This document shows, piece by piece, positions 23,948 to 37,890 of a DNA stretch of 64,000 nt; the stretch's first letter is position 1; the number at the start of each line of letters is the position of its first letter. The notes under the pieces are model-generated. The model was not told the DNA's origin, did not search any database, and was given only the letters and a program-made list of their open reading frames with translations. A program made the translations under genes and the position numbers. This DNA is from Gossypium raimondii. Lineage: Eukaryota; Streptophyta; Magnoliopsida; Malvales; Malvaceae. The stretch spans positions 57,572,094 through 57,636,093 of the forward strand of contig NC_068576.1 of the NCBI RefSeq assembly GCF_025698545.1. Direction: 5' to 3'.

Positions 23948-26069
23948 ATTCAATGCATACTGATCTCATTCTATCCTAAACCTTTTTTTACCTAAAACAT
24001 TGGTCTTTGAATCCCACTTGCTTACAAACAACAACATAATTTTTTATTTTTTTTAAAAGATAGAAGATACAAAATTCATTTTAAGTATTTGATAAAATTT
24101 TAAATATTTATTTTAATTAATGAATTAGAATTAAAAGGGGAGAATTTTTTATTAAATACACTGATTTGAGTTTCTTTTAATACACTTCTCAAAGTTTAGA
24201 GCAATGCATTTAACTGTTTGTAATGGTTAATTCTTATATAAAAGTAATTAATTTATAAGAATGCATTATCATGGGGTAAATTTATAAATCTATATATATG
24301 AAAGGAGGGCTTACATCATAAGTGTCCAAGTTATACTTTTATATTATAAAATAATGTTCCTCTAGTTTTTAGATTATATAATAAATCCTAGTTTTATCTT
24401 TATATCATACTTTAATTTTTAACTTTTATGATTTTACTTCTATAAGAAAAACTTATAATCTACTTTTAATCTCTTAAAAAATATAACTTCACCCTTAAAT
24501 ATTATATTAAAATCGAATATCAAATGATATATTAAACATAATACATTTTCTATGGATAAAAGTGATGACTTATATATCTTAGAAAAACTATTTTACATAA
24601 ACAATAGAATCAGTCTATGGAATGGAGGTTTTATAAAATGTTATATTTAATGAACTTATTTCACCAATATATGCACTTACATGTTACTCCAAAGTAAGTC
24701 AATATGTTTAGGCTTAGCATATAACAATCTTTTAATATATATAATTTATTTATGTGAAGGTTGATTTTCGTGATTTTACGTATTAAATTTTGATTTGATT
24801 CAATTTTTATAAATTATTAATATAATTATTGATGTAACATCATTTTATGTTTATATATTGTATATAAAAATAATTATATTTATCCAATCTAAAAATAAAT
24901 TGATGTATTTATTTATTTAAATGTGTATAATTGAATCAAAATTAAAGTTTCACGTATAAATTTGAACCACAATCAAAGTTTCATATGTATAATTGCATCA
25001 AATTAAAATTAATGTATTAAATTACACATTAAATTAAAATTTATGTATCATTTTAAAGTTATACCCTAAATTTTTAGGATATAATAAAATAAGAGCAAAA
25101 ATAAAAATAAAAAACATTTGATAACATTTTTCTTGTTTTAATAATTTACTTTTAAAATAAAAACTACTACATTGTTAGGGTAACATATATCATTAGTCGC
25201 CTAATTATTATTGTGTTTCTGTTTTGATCATAAAACTATAAAAATTCCAATTTCATCACTAACATTTTAAATAGTTTATGTTTTGATCACTCTCCGTGAA
25301 ATGGTTTAGGAAAATGATAGATGTGACCTATAATAATGATAGATGTGGTCAATCTCAATTCTAAATAATTCAGTAAATTTAATTATCTATATTTACAAAT
25401 GTTATCCTCAAACGTATATAATTAAATAAATTTCCCAACATCCTGATTCTATAATCTCTACCATGAAAGCTAGCTGCGTTAATGTAGGCCTGAATCAAGT
25501 CCAAAAAGGTTCCATCAACCCAACTTTTGTTATTTTCATTTGTAGGCATGATGTTTGGAGAATTGGATTTTGCGAATCAATCAACTTAAGCTTCACTTCC
25601 ACTAAATCAACCTTATTTTTAGTTTCTTTTCAATCCCCCTCCAAAAAAAAAAATTTGTTTGAAGAATGCTAAGCAACAGAAACACAAATAACTGAACAAT
25701 CTTTTTGCATTTTTTATTACTATACTAGATTTTAGGAATGAACATACAATAATATATAAATATTGAGAATCAAATATGTTATTATACCAGATAAAAATAA
25801 TCACATCATCATCTCTTAATTATATTTATATTTAAGGGAAACAATTGGGTGTAGTTTTTTTTTTTTTAATGGCTAAAGGCAACTCTAATTCCAAAGGATA
25901 AAAAACCTTGGCCCAAGTTAAATAATCATAAAACTTCAGTGAAAGCAGAAAAGGTGAAAGGAAAAAAAGGGTGTAAACCACCGCGCCACTAGCCGGCAGT
26001 AGTAGACTGAAACCGAGGCAAAAGCAAACACTGGAAGGCAAAGCAAAACCTTGTGAGAGAAGAGAGGTG
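23948..26069. other. AT-rich spacer upstream of RDR2
   Basis: No gene is visible. The interval 24780-25070 belongs to an AT-rich repeat family also seen at 39600-39920 and 43640-43830. A run of T lies at 25854-25868. The last few hundred bases should hold the RDR2 promoter and 5' UTR, but no box was assigned. Confidence 0.6.
24780..25070. repeat. Dispersed AT-rich repeat, copy 1
   Basis: Shares an ordered series of short blocks (AAATTATTAATATAATTATT, CATCATTTTATGTTTATATA, TATTTATTTATTTAAAT, AATTACACATTAAA) with 39600-39920 and in part with 43640-43830. No coding capacity. Confidence 0.6.
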
Positions 26070-29000
26070 ATGGATGGTACGGAGATAGAGAGACCCACAT
26101 TACGGCTCACCAACATACCCCAAACCGCCGTTGCCAAAGATCTCTTAGACTTCTTCGAGTCCAAGCTCGGCCCTGATTCGGTCTTCGCCATTGAGATCTC
26201 TACCGACCGCAACAACTGGAAGTCTCGTGGTTTTGGCAGAGTGCAGTTCGCTGCTCCCCAAGCTAAGTCCGATGCCCTTCGTCTCTCCCGCCACGATCAC
26301 CTCCTTTTCAAGTCCCATTCTCTTAAACTCTCTCGAACTTATGATGACATCATCCCCAGACCCATCAGGGCCGATCATAGGCTTGATGGTGGAGTCCTTC
26401 ATGCGGGTTTTATGTCTAGTGATGATTGCTTGCGTGTCTTGGAGCGCTGGGAGGGTGTGAGAGGTTGGATAATGCCCGAGAGAAGGAGATTGGAATTTTG
26501 GGTATGGACCGATGGAGAGTGTTACAAGCTTGATTTTCTGTTTGATGATATTTTTGAGACTGTTGGCTGCTGCTTCGATGGCTCTGCATGCAATGCTCTT
26601 CTCTTGAGGGTATGCTTTTTTCATCATCGCTGCTAACCAATTATGTGTTTCCAGTCTATTACATGGTTGGTTATTTGCAATTTTGAGCACTAATTTCATG
26701 TTTACTGTCATTCTTTTAACGGGGATTTGTTATAAAGATTTCATAGCTAGAGAACTGAAACAACCGAGCTTATTCATGTTATGTGTACTTTCCAGTAAGC
26801 CTATGTTTGCAGTTTATTGAGCTTGTTAATATCATTTTGAACAAGAAAATTGCATTTATAGAAATATCATTAATGTTTTCACCATGGAGTTAATTGATTT
26901 CGTAATGCCATGGAAGGACTCGTATGCAATTATTTTAGATGTAATATACTGCTGGGGTACATATGTTGAAAACTATTAATTGTGTTAATTGTGTGGAATG
27001 GTTTTTGGATAACTATTGTTTCCAGGTTAGGTATGCTCCAAGGATATATCAGAAAGTATCTGGGCCGAATGTGGCTTCAAAATTCAGTACGGATCGGTAT
27101 CATATATGCAAGGAGAAGTTTGACTTCCTTTGGGTTCGAACAACAGATTTTTCAAGGATAAAATCGATTGGGCAATCGACTTCGTTTTATTGGGAATTTA
27201 ATGCAGGATTTTCAATCTCGGATATGTCTACATATCTCCCGTGTTATAGAGAAGACATCCAATCTCCATCTTTAGAGGCCAGAAGAGAATTCTCATCTCC
27301 ATCAGAAATTGTTCCGCTTGTAAAGTTCCCATCAGATTCCAAGTTAGCATATGAGATCCTTTTTCAGCTCAATGCCCTTGTTCATACTCAAAAAATTAGC
27401 ATTGCTGCAGTGGACACTGATCTGATTGGTATCCTCAGTGGTTTGCCTGTCGAAACTGCTGTAATGATTCTGCAGAAGCTTCGCCTGCTGCAGTCCCCTT
27501 GCTATAATCCCGTTTCATTTGTGAAAGCAAAATTACCTACAGGAAAAAACTACCGAATTCCTTTATCTGTTTCTGAAAGGTTAAAAAATCACAATGTCAT
27601 GAGCTGTCGTAGAGCCCTAATTACGCCTACAAAGATTTATTGCTTGGGTCCCGAGCTTGAAACAGCTAATTATGTGGTAAAGAACTTTGCAGAATATGCT
27701 TCATATTTTATGAGAGTCACTTTTGTTGAAGAAGATTGGAGTAAGCTTTCTGCAAATGCCATTTCTACTGGTGTGCATCTGGGTGTTTTTTCTAGACCTT
27801 TCAAAACAAAAATATATGACAGGATATTGTATGTTCTTCAGAATGGAATTGTTATCGGAGATAAGCGATTCGAGTTTCTGGCATTTTCTGCTAGTCAGCT
27901 TCGATCGAATTCTGTCTGGATGTTTGCGTCTAATGATGAGGTTAAAGCAGAAGATATTAGAGAATGGATGGGATGCTTCAAGAAGATACGTAGCATATCT
28001 AAGTGTGCTTCAAGAATGGGTCAATTGTTTAGTTCCTCGATGCCGACTCTTGTTGTCCCTGTGCAGGATGTGGAGATTATTGATGATATTGAAGTTAAAA
28101 CTGATGGCATTAATTATTGCTTCTCTGATGGTATAGGGAAAATTTCTCTGCCTTTTGCTAGACAAGTTGCTGAGAAGTGTGGATTGAATCACATTCCATC
28201 AGCATTTCAAATAAGATATGGTGGTTACAAAGGTGTCGTTGCTGTTGACCGTAACTCCTTTTGGAAGATGTCTCTGCGTGATAGCATGCTAAAGTTTGAA
28301 TCTAAAGTCAGGATGCTTAATGTCACCAAATGGAGTGAATCCATGCCTTGCTTTTTGAATCGAGAAATTGTTACTCTCTTCTCCACCTTGGGCATCAAGG
28401 ATGAAGTTTTTGAGAGAATGCAAGAGGAACAACTGTGTCTGCTTGGCAAAATGCTAACAAATAGAGAAGCAGCTTTGGATACCTTACAAAGTTTAGGTGG
28501 AGTTAATTCCAAGAACATTCTGGTTGAAATGCTTCAGTTTTATGAGCCAAATGTCCAACCTTACCTCTCAATGATGCTTCAAGCACATTATGAGAATCTA
28601 CTGTCTGATCTAAAAAGCAGGTGCCGTATATTTGTTCCAAAGGGACGGATCTTAATTGGTTGTTTGGACGAAACTGGTACACTGAATTATGATCAAGTTT
28701 ATCTCTGCATAAAAATGAAAAAAGCAGAACTAGAATGTGCAGACCAAAGTTACTTCCGTAAGGTGGATGAGGAAACAGCTATAGTTATAGGAAAGGTGGT
28801 TGTCACAAAAAATCCTTGCCTTCACCCCGGGGATGTCAGAGTCCTTGAGGCTGTTTATGAACCCCAACTAGAAGAGAAGGGTTTGGTGGATTGCCTTGTT
28901 TTCCCCCAGAAAGGTGAAAGGTATTATGGTTCACAGTTTAATTTAACTCTTGTTTTCGTATTCTTCATGGAAAACTCAATATACTCTGCTCTCCTATATG

Positions 29001-30305
29001 AAATAGTTGCTACCACGTGTTTGTTCCTATCATTTTCTGATCTTGAGGTCACTTATAAGATTGTGTTTGTCTTACTATTCCTGGATAACATTGTGTCTGA
29101 TGCCATTTATGGCAACAAGAGGTGGTTACTGTTAGTTATTTTTGGATCTTAAATAGATTGGTGTGGCTAACGCCTACAATTTGATCTTGTAGGCCGCATC
29201 CAAATGAATGCTCGGGTGGTGATCTTGATGGGGACCAGTTTTTCATTAGCTGGGACAAAGATCTCATCCCATGTCAAACTGAGCCGCCAATGGACTACAC
29301 TGGACGAAGACCTCGGATAATGGATCATGAGGTGACCTTGGAGGTAGTTTGAAACTGAGCTGGAATTTCTGATGTGATGAAACTTGGAAAGATTTGTATT
29401 TAGTTAGATTTTTTTTTCATCCTTATCCTTTGGTGAAATTTTTGCAGGAAATTCAGAAGTTTTTTGTTGACTACATGATCAACGATACTTTGGGTGCCAT
29501 TTCTACTGCACATCTAGTGCATGCTGATCGTGAACCAGACAAAGCGTGCAGTGAAAACTGTCTAGCATTGGCTACTCTTCACTCTATGGCTGTTGATTTT
29601 GCCAAGACAGGCGCACCGGCTGAGATGCCTCGTGCTCTGAAACCAAGGGAGTTTCCGGACTTCATGCAAAGGGGAAACAAACCCATGTATACTTCCTCTG
29701 GTGTACTAGGAAAACTGTACCGTGCTACAATCAACTCCACAGTGCAAACAAGGTCAAAGTTTGTTTGGACAAAAGAGATGGCCGAGTTAGTTTATGATCA
29801 TGACCTGGAAGTAAATGGCTTTGAGTCGCTGATATCAGTTGCAGAGACCCATAAAGAGATGTATGAAGAGAGAATGAGCTTATTGATGAGTTATTATGAT
29901 GTAGAGTATGAGGACGAGATCCTGACAGGTAACATATACAACAAAGCACAGTTTTTGCTGCGAGACAACCGGAGATATGGAGAAATGAAGGAACGAATCG
30001 TGTTGTCTGTCAAGGACCTACAGAGAGAAGCTAAAGAATGGTTTAAGAGTAGCTGCAGCAAGGCTGATGAGCATCAAAAACTTGCCTCAGCATGGTATTA
30101 TGTGACTTACCACCCGAATTACTTCCAGGAAAGGATGAATTCCTTGAGCTTTCCATGGATTGTTGGAGACATTTTACTGAGGGTTAAATCTCGGAATAAG
30201 TTTTTGAATAGCCGAGAAATTCAGAGAAACCGACCGAAATTCGATAATGTCTACATTAAGTCCCCAAGAAGGCATACTTCAGGTGATGAATCATCCATGG
30301 AATGA
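26070..30305 (+). CDS. RDR2: RNA-dependent RNA polymerase 2
   Basis: Four exons, 26070-26609, 27026-28920, 29193-29343 and 29448-30305, join in phase to 1147 aa, close to Arabidopsis RDR2 (1133). The start at 26070 gives MDGTEIERPTLRLTNIPQ, matching the family N-terminus and its RRM-like fold (residues about 10-90). Strongly conserved blocks follow: FDFLWVRTTDFS, LFQLNALVHTQKIS, LGPELETANYVVKNFAE, EDIREWMGCFKKIRSISK and YCFSDGIGKISLPFA. The catalytic loop DLDGD is at residues 822-826, entirely in the small exon 3. RDR2 copies RNA polymerase IV transcripts into double-stranded RNA in the nucleus. DCL3 cuts this into 24-nt siRNAs that direct DNA methylation of transposons. The open frame running past the exon 2 donor (GAAAG|GTATTA) into intron 2 is read-through, not coding. 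No damage to the frame was seen. Confidence 0.97.
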
Positions 30306-30965
30306 CCAAATTTAATAATATTCTCCTGTGAATGTAAACTGCTGTCTCGCTAATTTGAAATGATTTGAAAGGATATGGGTAGGGAAAATCAAGGTATTTA
30401 AAATTTAAGAACTACAATTTTATTTTTATTTTTATTTAATATATAATTAAAATAAATCTAAAAATTTAAAATAAAAATTAATATGAAAAAATTATAATGA
30501 ATGGTTCAAGATTGTGGTAAAATTTTCATCTTGGCTTCTTGTTTTGGAACTCTAGATGATAATTTTTTTGAGAAAATACAAATTAACATTTAAATTTAAA
30601 AAAATGTAGTATTGTATTCAGTTATAATAAATTAAAAATGATAAATTAAGTAGGCATGGAAGAAAATTCATCTTGTATTTATTGTTACCACAAAGTAAAA
30701 GTTGTGTAGACGTTAGGCGGGATCATTTGGATATAATATTAAATCTCTGCGTCACGTCCGTCATGAATCTCCTTGAATGCTAGAAATGAAAACTGACAAA
30801 TCAATATCCTAATACGTATTCTGTATTCTCTGGGATCAGCTCTTGCTTGGTATTGGGGCCTCAAAACCAAGGAAAATGCTTGAGTTGAGATGATAAATTG
30901 TCCAAAAACAACGACAAACAAAGAGAGCTATATATTTGAATACCAGCAACAACCCCACCTCTACA
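30306..30965. other. Convergent intergenic region between RDR2 and SEC10
   Basis: Only 660 bases separate the two stop codons, and the genes face each other, so both 3' UTRs and poly(A) sites must fit here. The interval is AT-rich, with several AATAAA-like strings. Overlap of the two transcripts is possible. Confidence 0.6.
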
Positions 30966-33900
30966 TCAACTAGAACCCGACCATAAAGAGCTGAGCCTCG
31001 ATGCAAGTTTCGCACTCTTGTAGTCTTCTCTAAGCTGAATAAACCTGAATTTCAAGCCAAACCCAATGTCATAACACATAAAAGTCTCGAATGTAATTTG
31101 CAAAGATGAATATCAATAGCATGAGCAATACCTTTGTGCATCTTTCCGGATACTAGGTGTGCCCTCAAACAAACTAGACAGACTTTCAGGAGCAACGATA
31201 AAAACATTCGCCAAGCTGGAGACAAAACAGTTTACCAATGAAATACAGGTTTAAATGTCAAAAACGGTGGTCCAAACTTTTTTGAATTCAAAATTACTTA
31301 CATTCCAAGGAGTTCAAATTTCTCATCAACAGAAGGAGCATTAAAACTACGCACAAATTCTCCATACTCTGTTATGTCACGCTTCAGTCTTAGTCCTCCA
31401 CTGCAAATTAGTAGGTACATTAATGATTCAAAAGTCACATGCAAACGAAGCACACAAGAGGTCCTCACTGTTAAACAAAGTAGAAACATTAGAGCAAGGT
31501 CAAATACCTCGGATTAAAAGTAAACTTCTGCCAATGATTAAGTAGTCCTTTGTACAAGCGATTTCCCTGAAAGATATAGGATTCACAGTTTAACTTTTCA
31601 AAATGTAGTATATTCATTAGTCAAAACAGAAACAGGAAAACTGATGATAGACAAGAAAAAGAAACTTAATACCACATACCACAAAACAAAAATACAGAAA
31701 ATAATCAAGGGAAATTTTACAAGTGCATGCATATCTTTGCCTATAGCATGCAAACTAATCTTGCTTGTACACAAAAATTCAGCACACTCGAAGTCGTGAA
31801 ATTATGCACAATATAATCAAGGGAATATTAAATGAAAGCATCATACCAGTTCAGTCAGGAATGCTTGTTTGTTAAGACCCTCTAGTGCAGTGAACGCAGC
31901 CTCCAGAACCCGAGAAAGATAAGCAACAACTCTAAACATGGAAAAGAAGACAAGAAAATGAAATAAACCAATTTGTTTTTCATAGCTGCAGAACTAAAGA
32001 AAATAGCTACCGTAAACTGGAAAAATGGAGTTTTAATTAACAAGCAGACAACAAAAAAGTAAAACATAACCAAGCAAAAAATACTATAGGAAATGGAGTT
32101 TCTAATGTTTCCAAATCAATCAGCTTCTCATCCATGGAGTAAGACCCCACAAAAGTTGACTAAAAGGACAAACCTTGTGCAGGCATTTGTAGGACGATGA
32201 TCCGGAGCCATTCCATCATCAGGTGAGCGGTAATCCGTTGCCTTTTGCTCAGCTGATAATAATCGTTCAACCTACAAAGGATTTTCAACAAGATAGCTGA
32301 TAATTAAGAAAACTGAAGAGAGCAAAATAACAGGAAAAATCTATAAGCTTGGTGAGAAATAAGAGTTAAAAAATAGGCACCATGTAGTGGGTGAAAAGAA
32401 GATTCAATGAAAACAAGAAGTAGCCGACACATCAATCAGACACTGGTATGGAAGTCCCACCCTCCAAATATAAGGAAAACTTAAAAAAATTGAGCACACC
32501 CGACATTACCGTATCTGACAACCTCCCCAATAGAGTTGTCCAGAAAAATCTAAATGGAAGACTGGAAGTTAGTAACTGACCTCAGCCATCACAGTTTCAA
32601 TGCATTGCTGAAGCCCTTTATAAGCAGCACCCTCTGCACTAGACATTGCTGTGGCCATTTCTTCACAAGAAGCAGCATGAGCACCATCAACAGGCAATAA
32701 GAGCCGAGATATAGAATTTGCAAAGTACTACAAATAAAAGGTAAGATAGGTTCAAATATTCATAATACTATAATATTCTTTCATAGTTAACTTCAGAAAC
32801 AACCAAGAAATGCAACATACTTGCTGAACTATGGCCACGCTACTGCCACAACGCTGTACAGCAACCATAAAAGATCTGAAACTGCTCTCACCAGCAGCTG
32901 CTGCAGCTTCTGCCTGCACATCAGGTCATTAACCTTATTTCCATTTTTTTGGGTTAAATTGAACTCAAAATTCATGAATTATGTCATAATCAGGTTTTTA
33001 CCGCAGAAGCAGCTGCAGCAGCCACCCTTCTACTAAGATTTGTACCTAGCACAAACCTTTCCCTCATGGTTGCAGCCTCAGTCAAGCTATCTCTAGCCCG
33101 TTCCAGTCCATCAGTAATATATTGGCTGACCTAAAAAAATGAGTTAAATTAAGTACCTAGACAAAAATCCAGACGACCAACATGTTTAAAACCAACTTAC
33201 TTGGTCAAGTAGGCAAGTGAACACTGCTTTTACATTGGCTGCAAGTGTTGCAGGCTGTCAAAGACATTGTAATTCAGTTAATAATTGATCTCATTTATGT
33301 CATAATATCTGGTTCTTTTGGTCACCCACCCTTTTCTCTTTTTACCACACTAGCATTCTGTTGCATAATGCATGCTTAATTTTAATATATCCTATCATGT
33401 CACATTAGCTATATTTTATTTATCACAGTCATGGTGGCGGATAAGGCCTCTGAATTGCAAGAATTAAGAGTTTTTCAATCAACGTATTACATCAGCAAGC
33501 ACATTAAGAAACCCACTGGAAGGTTAAGGTTTAGACAAAACTTTAAGGACAACAACAATTAATAGTTAATACATAATAGAAACATTCAAAAGCATCGTCT
33601 TTTTTTCCTTAAAACCCTTTTTTTTGGGTGCTAACTGCTAAGCCAAATCTTATATGCAGTGTCTCTCTTGAGCTGCAAATACTACACAATTAACAGAGCA
33701 TACCTCTGATTGGTGGATAAATTATTACCTGAGACGAAAATAAAGTGCATCTGGTTAATGCTTCTTCATTCCACCGTACAAACTCTGTCACAACTGCAAC
33801 AGATATTTGCTGATGCGAAGAAGCCACTGAAGCCCCTTTAGAGCGCCCTATAGTTCCAGTTGAATCAGAAACATTCTGGTTTTCAGCACGCAGTTCATCC

Positions 33901-36900
33901 AACTGCACCAGATCACAGATGTTACAAGCTGCAAGAATGAAGCAAATCAAGCATTCGAACTTTACGGAACAAGCATGGCAAATTCACAAACCTTTGCTTG
34001 ATACAGTTGTCCGAGAGATGCTTGTTCATGTTCAGGATATTCATCCATGTGAGATGAAAATAGAGACTCTGTGAGACCTGTAACAACAAGCAATTTCGTC
34101 ATTACGGTGATAAAACATGAAAAAATTATATAAGAGCAATTGACTTTCTACTAAAATCTTATTGTTAAATTAATATATGTCAATGGTCATACCTTTTGAT
34201 AAGGTTAGTAAAACAATTATATATTCAGATAAAAGAATTACATATGAAAGAATCAAATCCAAAACAACCTTTGTGAGTTTGGACAACCTCACAAAATATC
34301 AAGAATATAATGTTACATCATATCTCTAAATTGAAACCCCATATTGTACATTTGATTAAATTTTCTAATTCATCCGACACAACCATCATCCATCACTTTA
34401 GTTTATTTTTTATTTAATCCCATCAACAGTTCTAAATGACCTTGTTCAACCATATAGTAGCTACCCAATAATTATATTTGATTCCAATAGGTATTTAAAA
34501 TTATAAAAGGAATATGCACTACAAGGAGATTTGCAAAGAAGCTACTGTCATATGGTTACCTTCAACATCCAAATCACCACATCCAACGGCTCGTAGCTCT
34601 CTAGCAAGTTCCTGGGTCTTCTCATATGCCACAGCTAGCATTCTCAAATACTGAAAGCCTCAAGTGGAATGTGTAAAGTTAAAGTTTGTTACTTTAAATT
34701 ATGGATGCATTTTCTGGAGGTTTACTCACCAATAAAAGTCCGCCTTCCTCCATGGGAGGAGGATTCACAAGAGATGGCTTCACTAATAATTTGTCTAAAA
34801 GAGCAGTAACTCTCTGCTCCAAAACTCGCTGCATATGGCATAAGAAACCAAATATAACTAGAAAACAGGTAGACATAATGGGATTGCATATGAATTGATT
34901 AAATTCAATAAAAAGGGAACATGAAGGACTGATTCTTCAAGGAACCTGAACTAAAATTGACATAACATCATTAGGAGACGGGAATACTGCCATAATTGTT
35001 GCTGCTTCTTTGCGCACAGTATCTGCAAGACAAACAGCAAACACATGACATGTCTATTGGTGAACTAAAACCCTTGACTTAAGGATCAATACACAACAAC
35101 TCTCTCAACCTGTGATTTCTTTGTATAATGAAGAAAGCCCACGAGCAACATTGCTAGGACTAGCTTGAGAACCCTGGTCGCCAAGAACTAGTCTGGTGTC
35201 TGAATTCATGATTTCTACATCAATGAACATTGGACGGGTTGCCACATAATGTTGCATGGCACTGCTGCCCCTGTTAAACTGCAATTATGGAAGAGAAATA
35301 TTCAAAATTGGTTAACAAGATTCCTGCTCTAATAGAGGAAATTAATACTTGAATTCAATTTTATGGAGGATAAACAACTACATATACAATTAATTATTAC
35401 CTGAGATAAAATTTTAGCACATTCAGACATGGTAGACAACTCCCTTCTCTGTGATGCAGCATCAAACCGAGATAACAATCTGTTCTCCAATTCTACAGAG
35501 GGTTCGGAGAAGATAAAGTCAGAGAGAGACTCGATAGACTTGTCCTTCCAATAAGGGAGACCATTTATAAGACGGAATTTTGTGGATTCCCCCTTTCACG
35601 ATTTAATTCTAAAGCTTCTACAAATTCTTGAGATAACAAAATCAACTTACAAAATTTACATAATAATCCACTAAAACTCACTCATTTATCATTCTCATTT
35701 ATTGAACAGGTTTCATGTTAGGCAAGTATAACAAAATAGTTAACATACCATTGCAGTACTCCTGAAGATTAGCAACAGCAACTTCCAATCCTCTGCTGGC
35801 AGTTGCACTTCCCACAACTGACGGTACAGCTCTGGCAATATCCTCCTCAGCAAATGATCCTAAAATTAACAAAATGACATGAAAGGTAAAAACTATTCAT
35901 AAAGCATAAATAGATATATAAGTTTTCCAGTTACGGAAATAAGTTCCTATAGTCAAATATGTTACATTTTGCCAGTTACAGTTTAGAATGGTCATATCAG
36001 ATACATTGTATCACATTCAGTCAGTCAGTTTTCATGTACAGATATGGTAACTCAAAGAACTCAAGAATAATGTGCAGTAACTAAAGCTTTTGGAAAAGTG
36101 ATGTCATCTTACGCAATTTCTGTGCAATTGAAGCAGCCTCAGCAACACGGCTGTCATCAGAAAATAGAGGTGAGAGTTCCATTAGATCGCCCGGACTGCT
36201 GTTAAACTCCATCAAGTACTGCAAGGTATTAAATTGTCAAAGCGTTAAAGCAACTTAAGCAACAGATAGCAGATAAAACACACCAACTCAAAGTACCTTT
36301 ACAAGCTCTATGGTCTGACTAGCAGTTTCACGCTGAGCATCTGCACTCTGACAAGAAAGTACCAAATAAATGCATTCAGGGAATGCCATAAATAACTTCA
36401 ATTTTTAGCAATAAGATCCATCACATGATGACAACCAACTAGGGTCAGACAAAACTGGTTAGTGCAGCCAATACAATGGATCAGATTTTGCTCGTTTGAG
36501 CTTTGAAGGCTCTGATTACCATAAAGAAAACTGTGAATAAGGAAAATGAAGCATGCTTTTCATTGATTGAATTTAGAGTATTTATAGAGCAAAATTCAGC
36601 AAACAAGAATTCAAAATAAGAGTTTAAAATGAACCAAAACAAAATAAAAGATAATAATCAAATCACAAAATATCCAAACAAAAGAATTTAAAAAATTTTA
36701 CTAAGTCATTTACTGTCAATTCTTACCTGCAAATGATCTCCTATTTTCGCAGCAGTCTGCCCAACACTTGAAATACGTGAATCCAGTCTCGCAAAGCTGT
36801 CGAACAATCCATCTACTCCTTTTTCCAGCTGGAGAAAAATAAGAAGTAAAACTAATCAGTTTATGACCCAATGGAAACTCATATTTTTTGAAATTCACTT

Positions 36901-37890
36901 TCACCTAAAAACTTGTAATTAGAAAAATCCAAAACTTTTTATCAGATTTTTGACATAATGGCATAGTTCCATGTTGTTGCTGTTCAAGTCAACGCAGGGT
37001 GCTTTTATTTTTTATTTTTTTATTTAAAAAAAGACCTTTTATCTCAATATTCACTATTTTGTTTTCTTAAAGTCCTTACAAGCAAAAATCAGTGAAACTA
37101 TAGGACTTCATCTTTCCTTTTTTAGTTTTATTATATAGAAATATCCAAAAGACAAATACTTTCTCTAAAATAATGTTAGGCATGAAAGAAATAATTACTT
37201 CTTTCTTGTAATAACATTTCCACATGAAAGCTTCAAAAGAAAAGGTGTGAAGGAATTCTGCTGACAAACCTCAGTTAGTGTCTTCCGGTGCTTAGCATCT
37301 TGAGTAGAAACCTCTTTCTTGAGATTGTAGAGTTTTCCATCAACCTTCATCCCATATCAAGAAAATAAAAACATTAATATGAATCCTACAGCTTTTTCCA
37401 AACCCAACACCAACTATTATAGAATAGACCTGCTTTCGAAGATCAATCAACTCTTTACAAGAATCCTTGAACAGTGATAGCAAAGCATCTACTTCTGGAA
37501 ATAGAGGGATAGAGTCTCCTTGTGCAAATTTTGCTGCATCGGAAGAGGCACGGGCATGTCCATTTGGTAGAGCCTCAGTCCCACCAAGGCCATGTCCACC
37601 TGCTGTATCTGCTTCTTCTTCTTGGAAAGATGGCAGGAGCTCGTTAACCAGGTTCCCAAATAATGCATCAAATGAAAAATCACCCTGCCAGTTGACATTC
37701 AACCATAAAGTTATCCAACGGCATCCAATGAGAACACTAAAAGAGGCTCTGACAGTCTTCTTTTTGGCCAATCACAATCTTTAACTAATGGAAAGCTTAA
37801 ATCAGTGGTTAGAATCATTACCTTAAAGTCATCAATGTCCAGGATGAGTGGAAGATTACTTACAGAAGAAGATTTTGACCTCTCTGGCAT
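30966..37890 (-). CDS. SEC10: Exocyst complex component SEC10
   Basis: Start at 37890 gives MPERSKSSSV and LILDIDDFK, then GDFSFDALFGNLVN at the next exon (about 37690-37430), matching plant SEC10. About 24 short exons follow, at approximately 37347, 36830, 36350, 36220, 35860, 35490, 35278, 35022, 34830, 34652, 34080, 33905, 33255, 33130, 32910, 32725, 32270, 31930, 31570, 31400, 31217 and 31044 (exon left sides given by their high coordinate). Recognisable blocks are ENRLLSRFDAASQRR, SAMQHYVATRPMFIDVEIMN, VLEQRVTALLDKLL, GTIGRSKGAS, FVRWNEEALTRCTLFSSQ and SSLWSGSS before the stop at 30966. I estimate about 830 residues. SEC10 joins SEC15 to the rest of the octameric exocyst, which tethers secretory vesicles to the plasma membrane. 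All family blocks I looked for are present in order; I saw no frame damage but did not verify every splice site. Confidence 0.93.

Noticed and set aside
26145-26711. 188-codon minus-strand open frame
   Set aside because: Antisense to RDR2 exon 1, which matches the family throughout.
28921-29155. Continuation of the RDR2 exon 2 frame into a hydrophobic tail
   Set aside because: The GAAAG|GTATTA donor and the following exon restore the conserved GERPHPNECSGGDLDGD wording, so this tail is retained intron.
37467-37784. 105-codon plus-strand open frame
   Set aside because: Antisense of the SEC10 exon carrying FDALFGNLVN.
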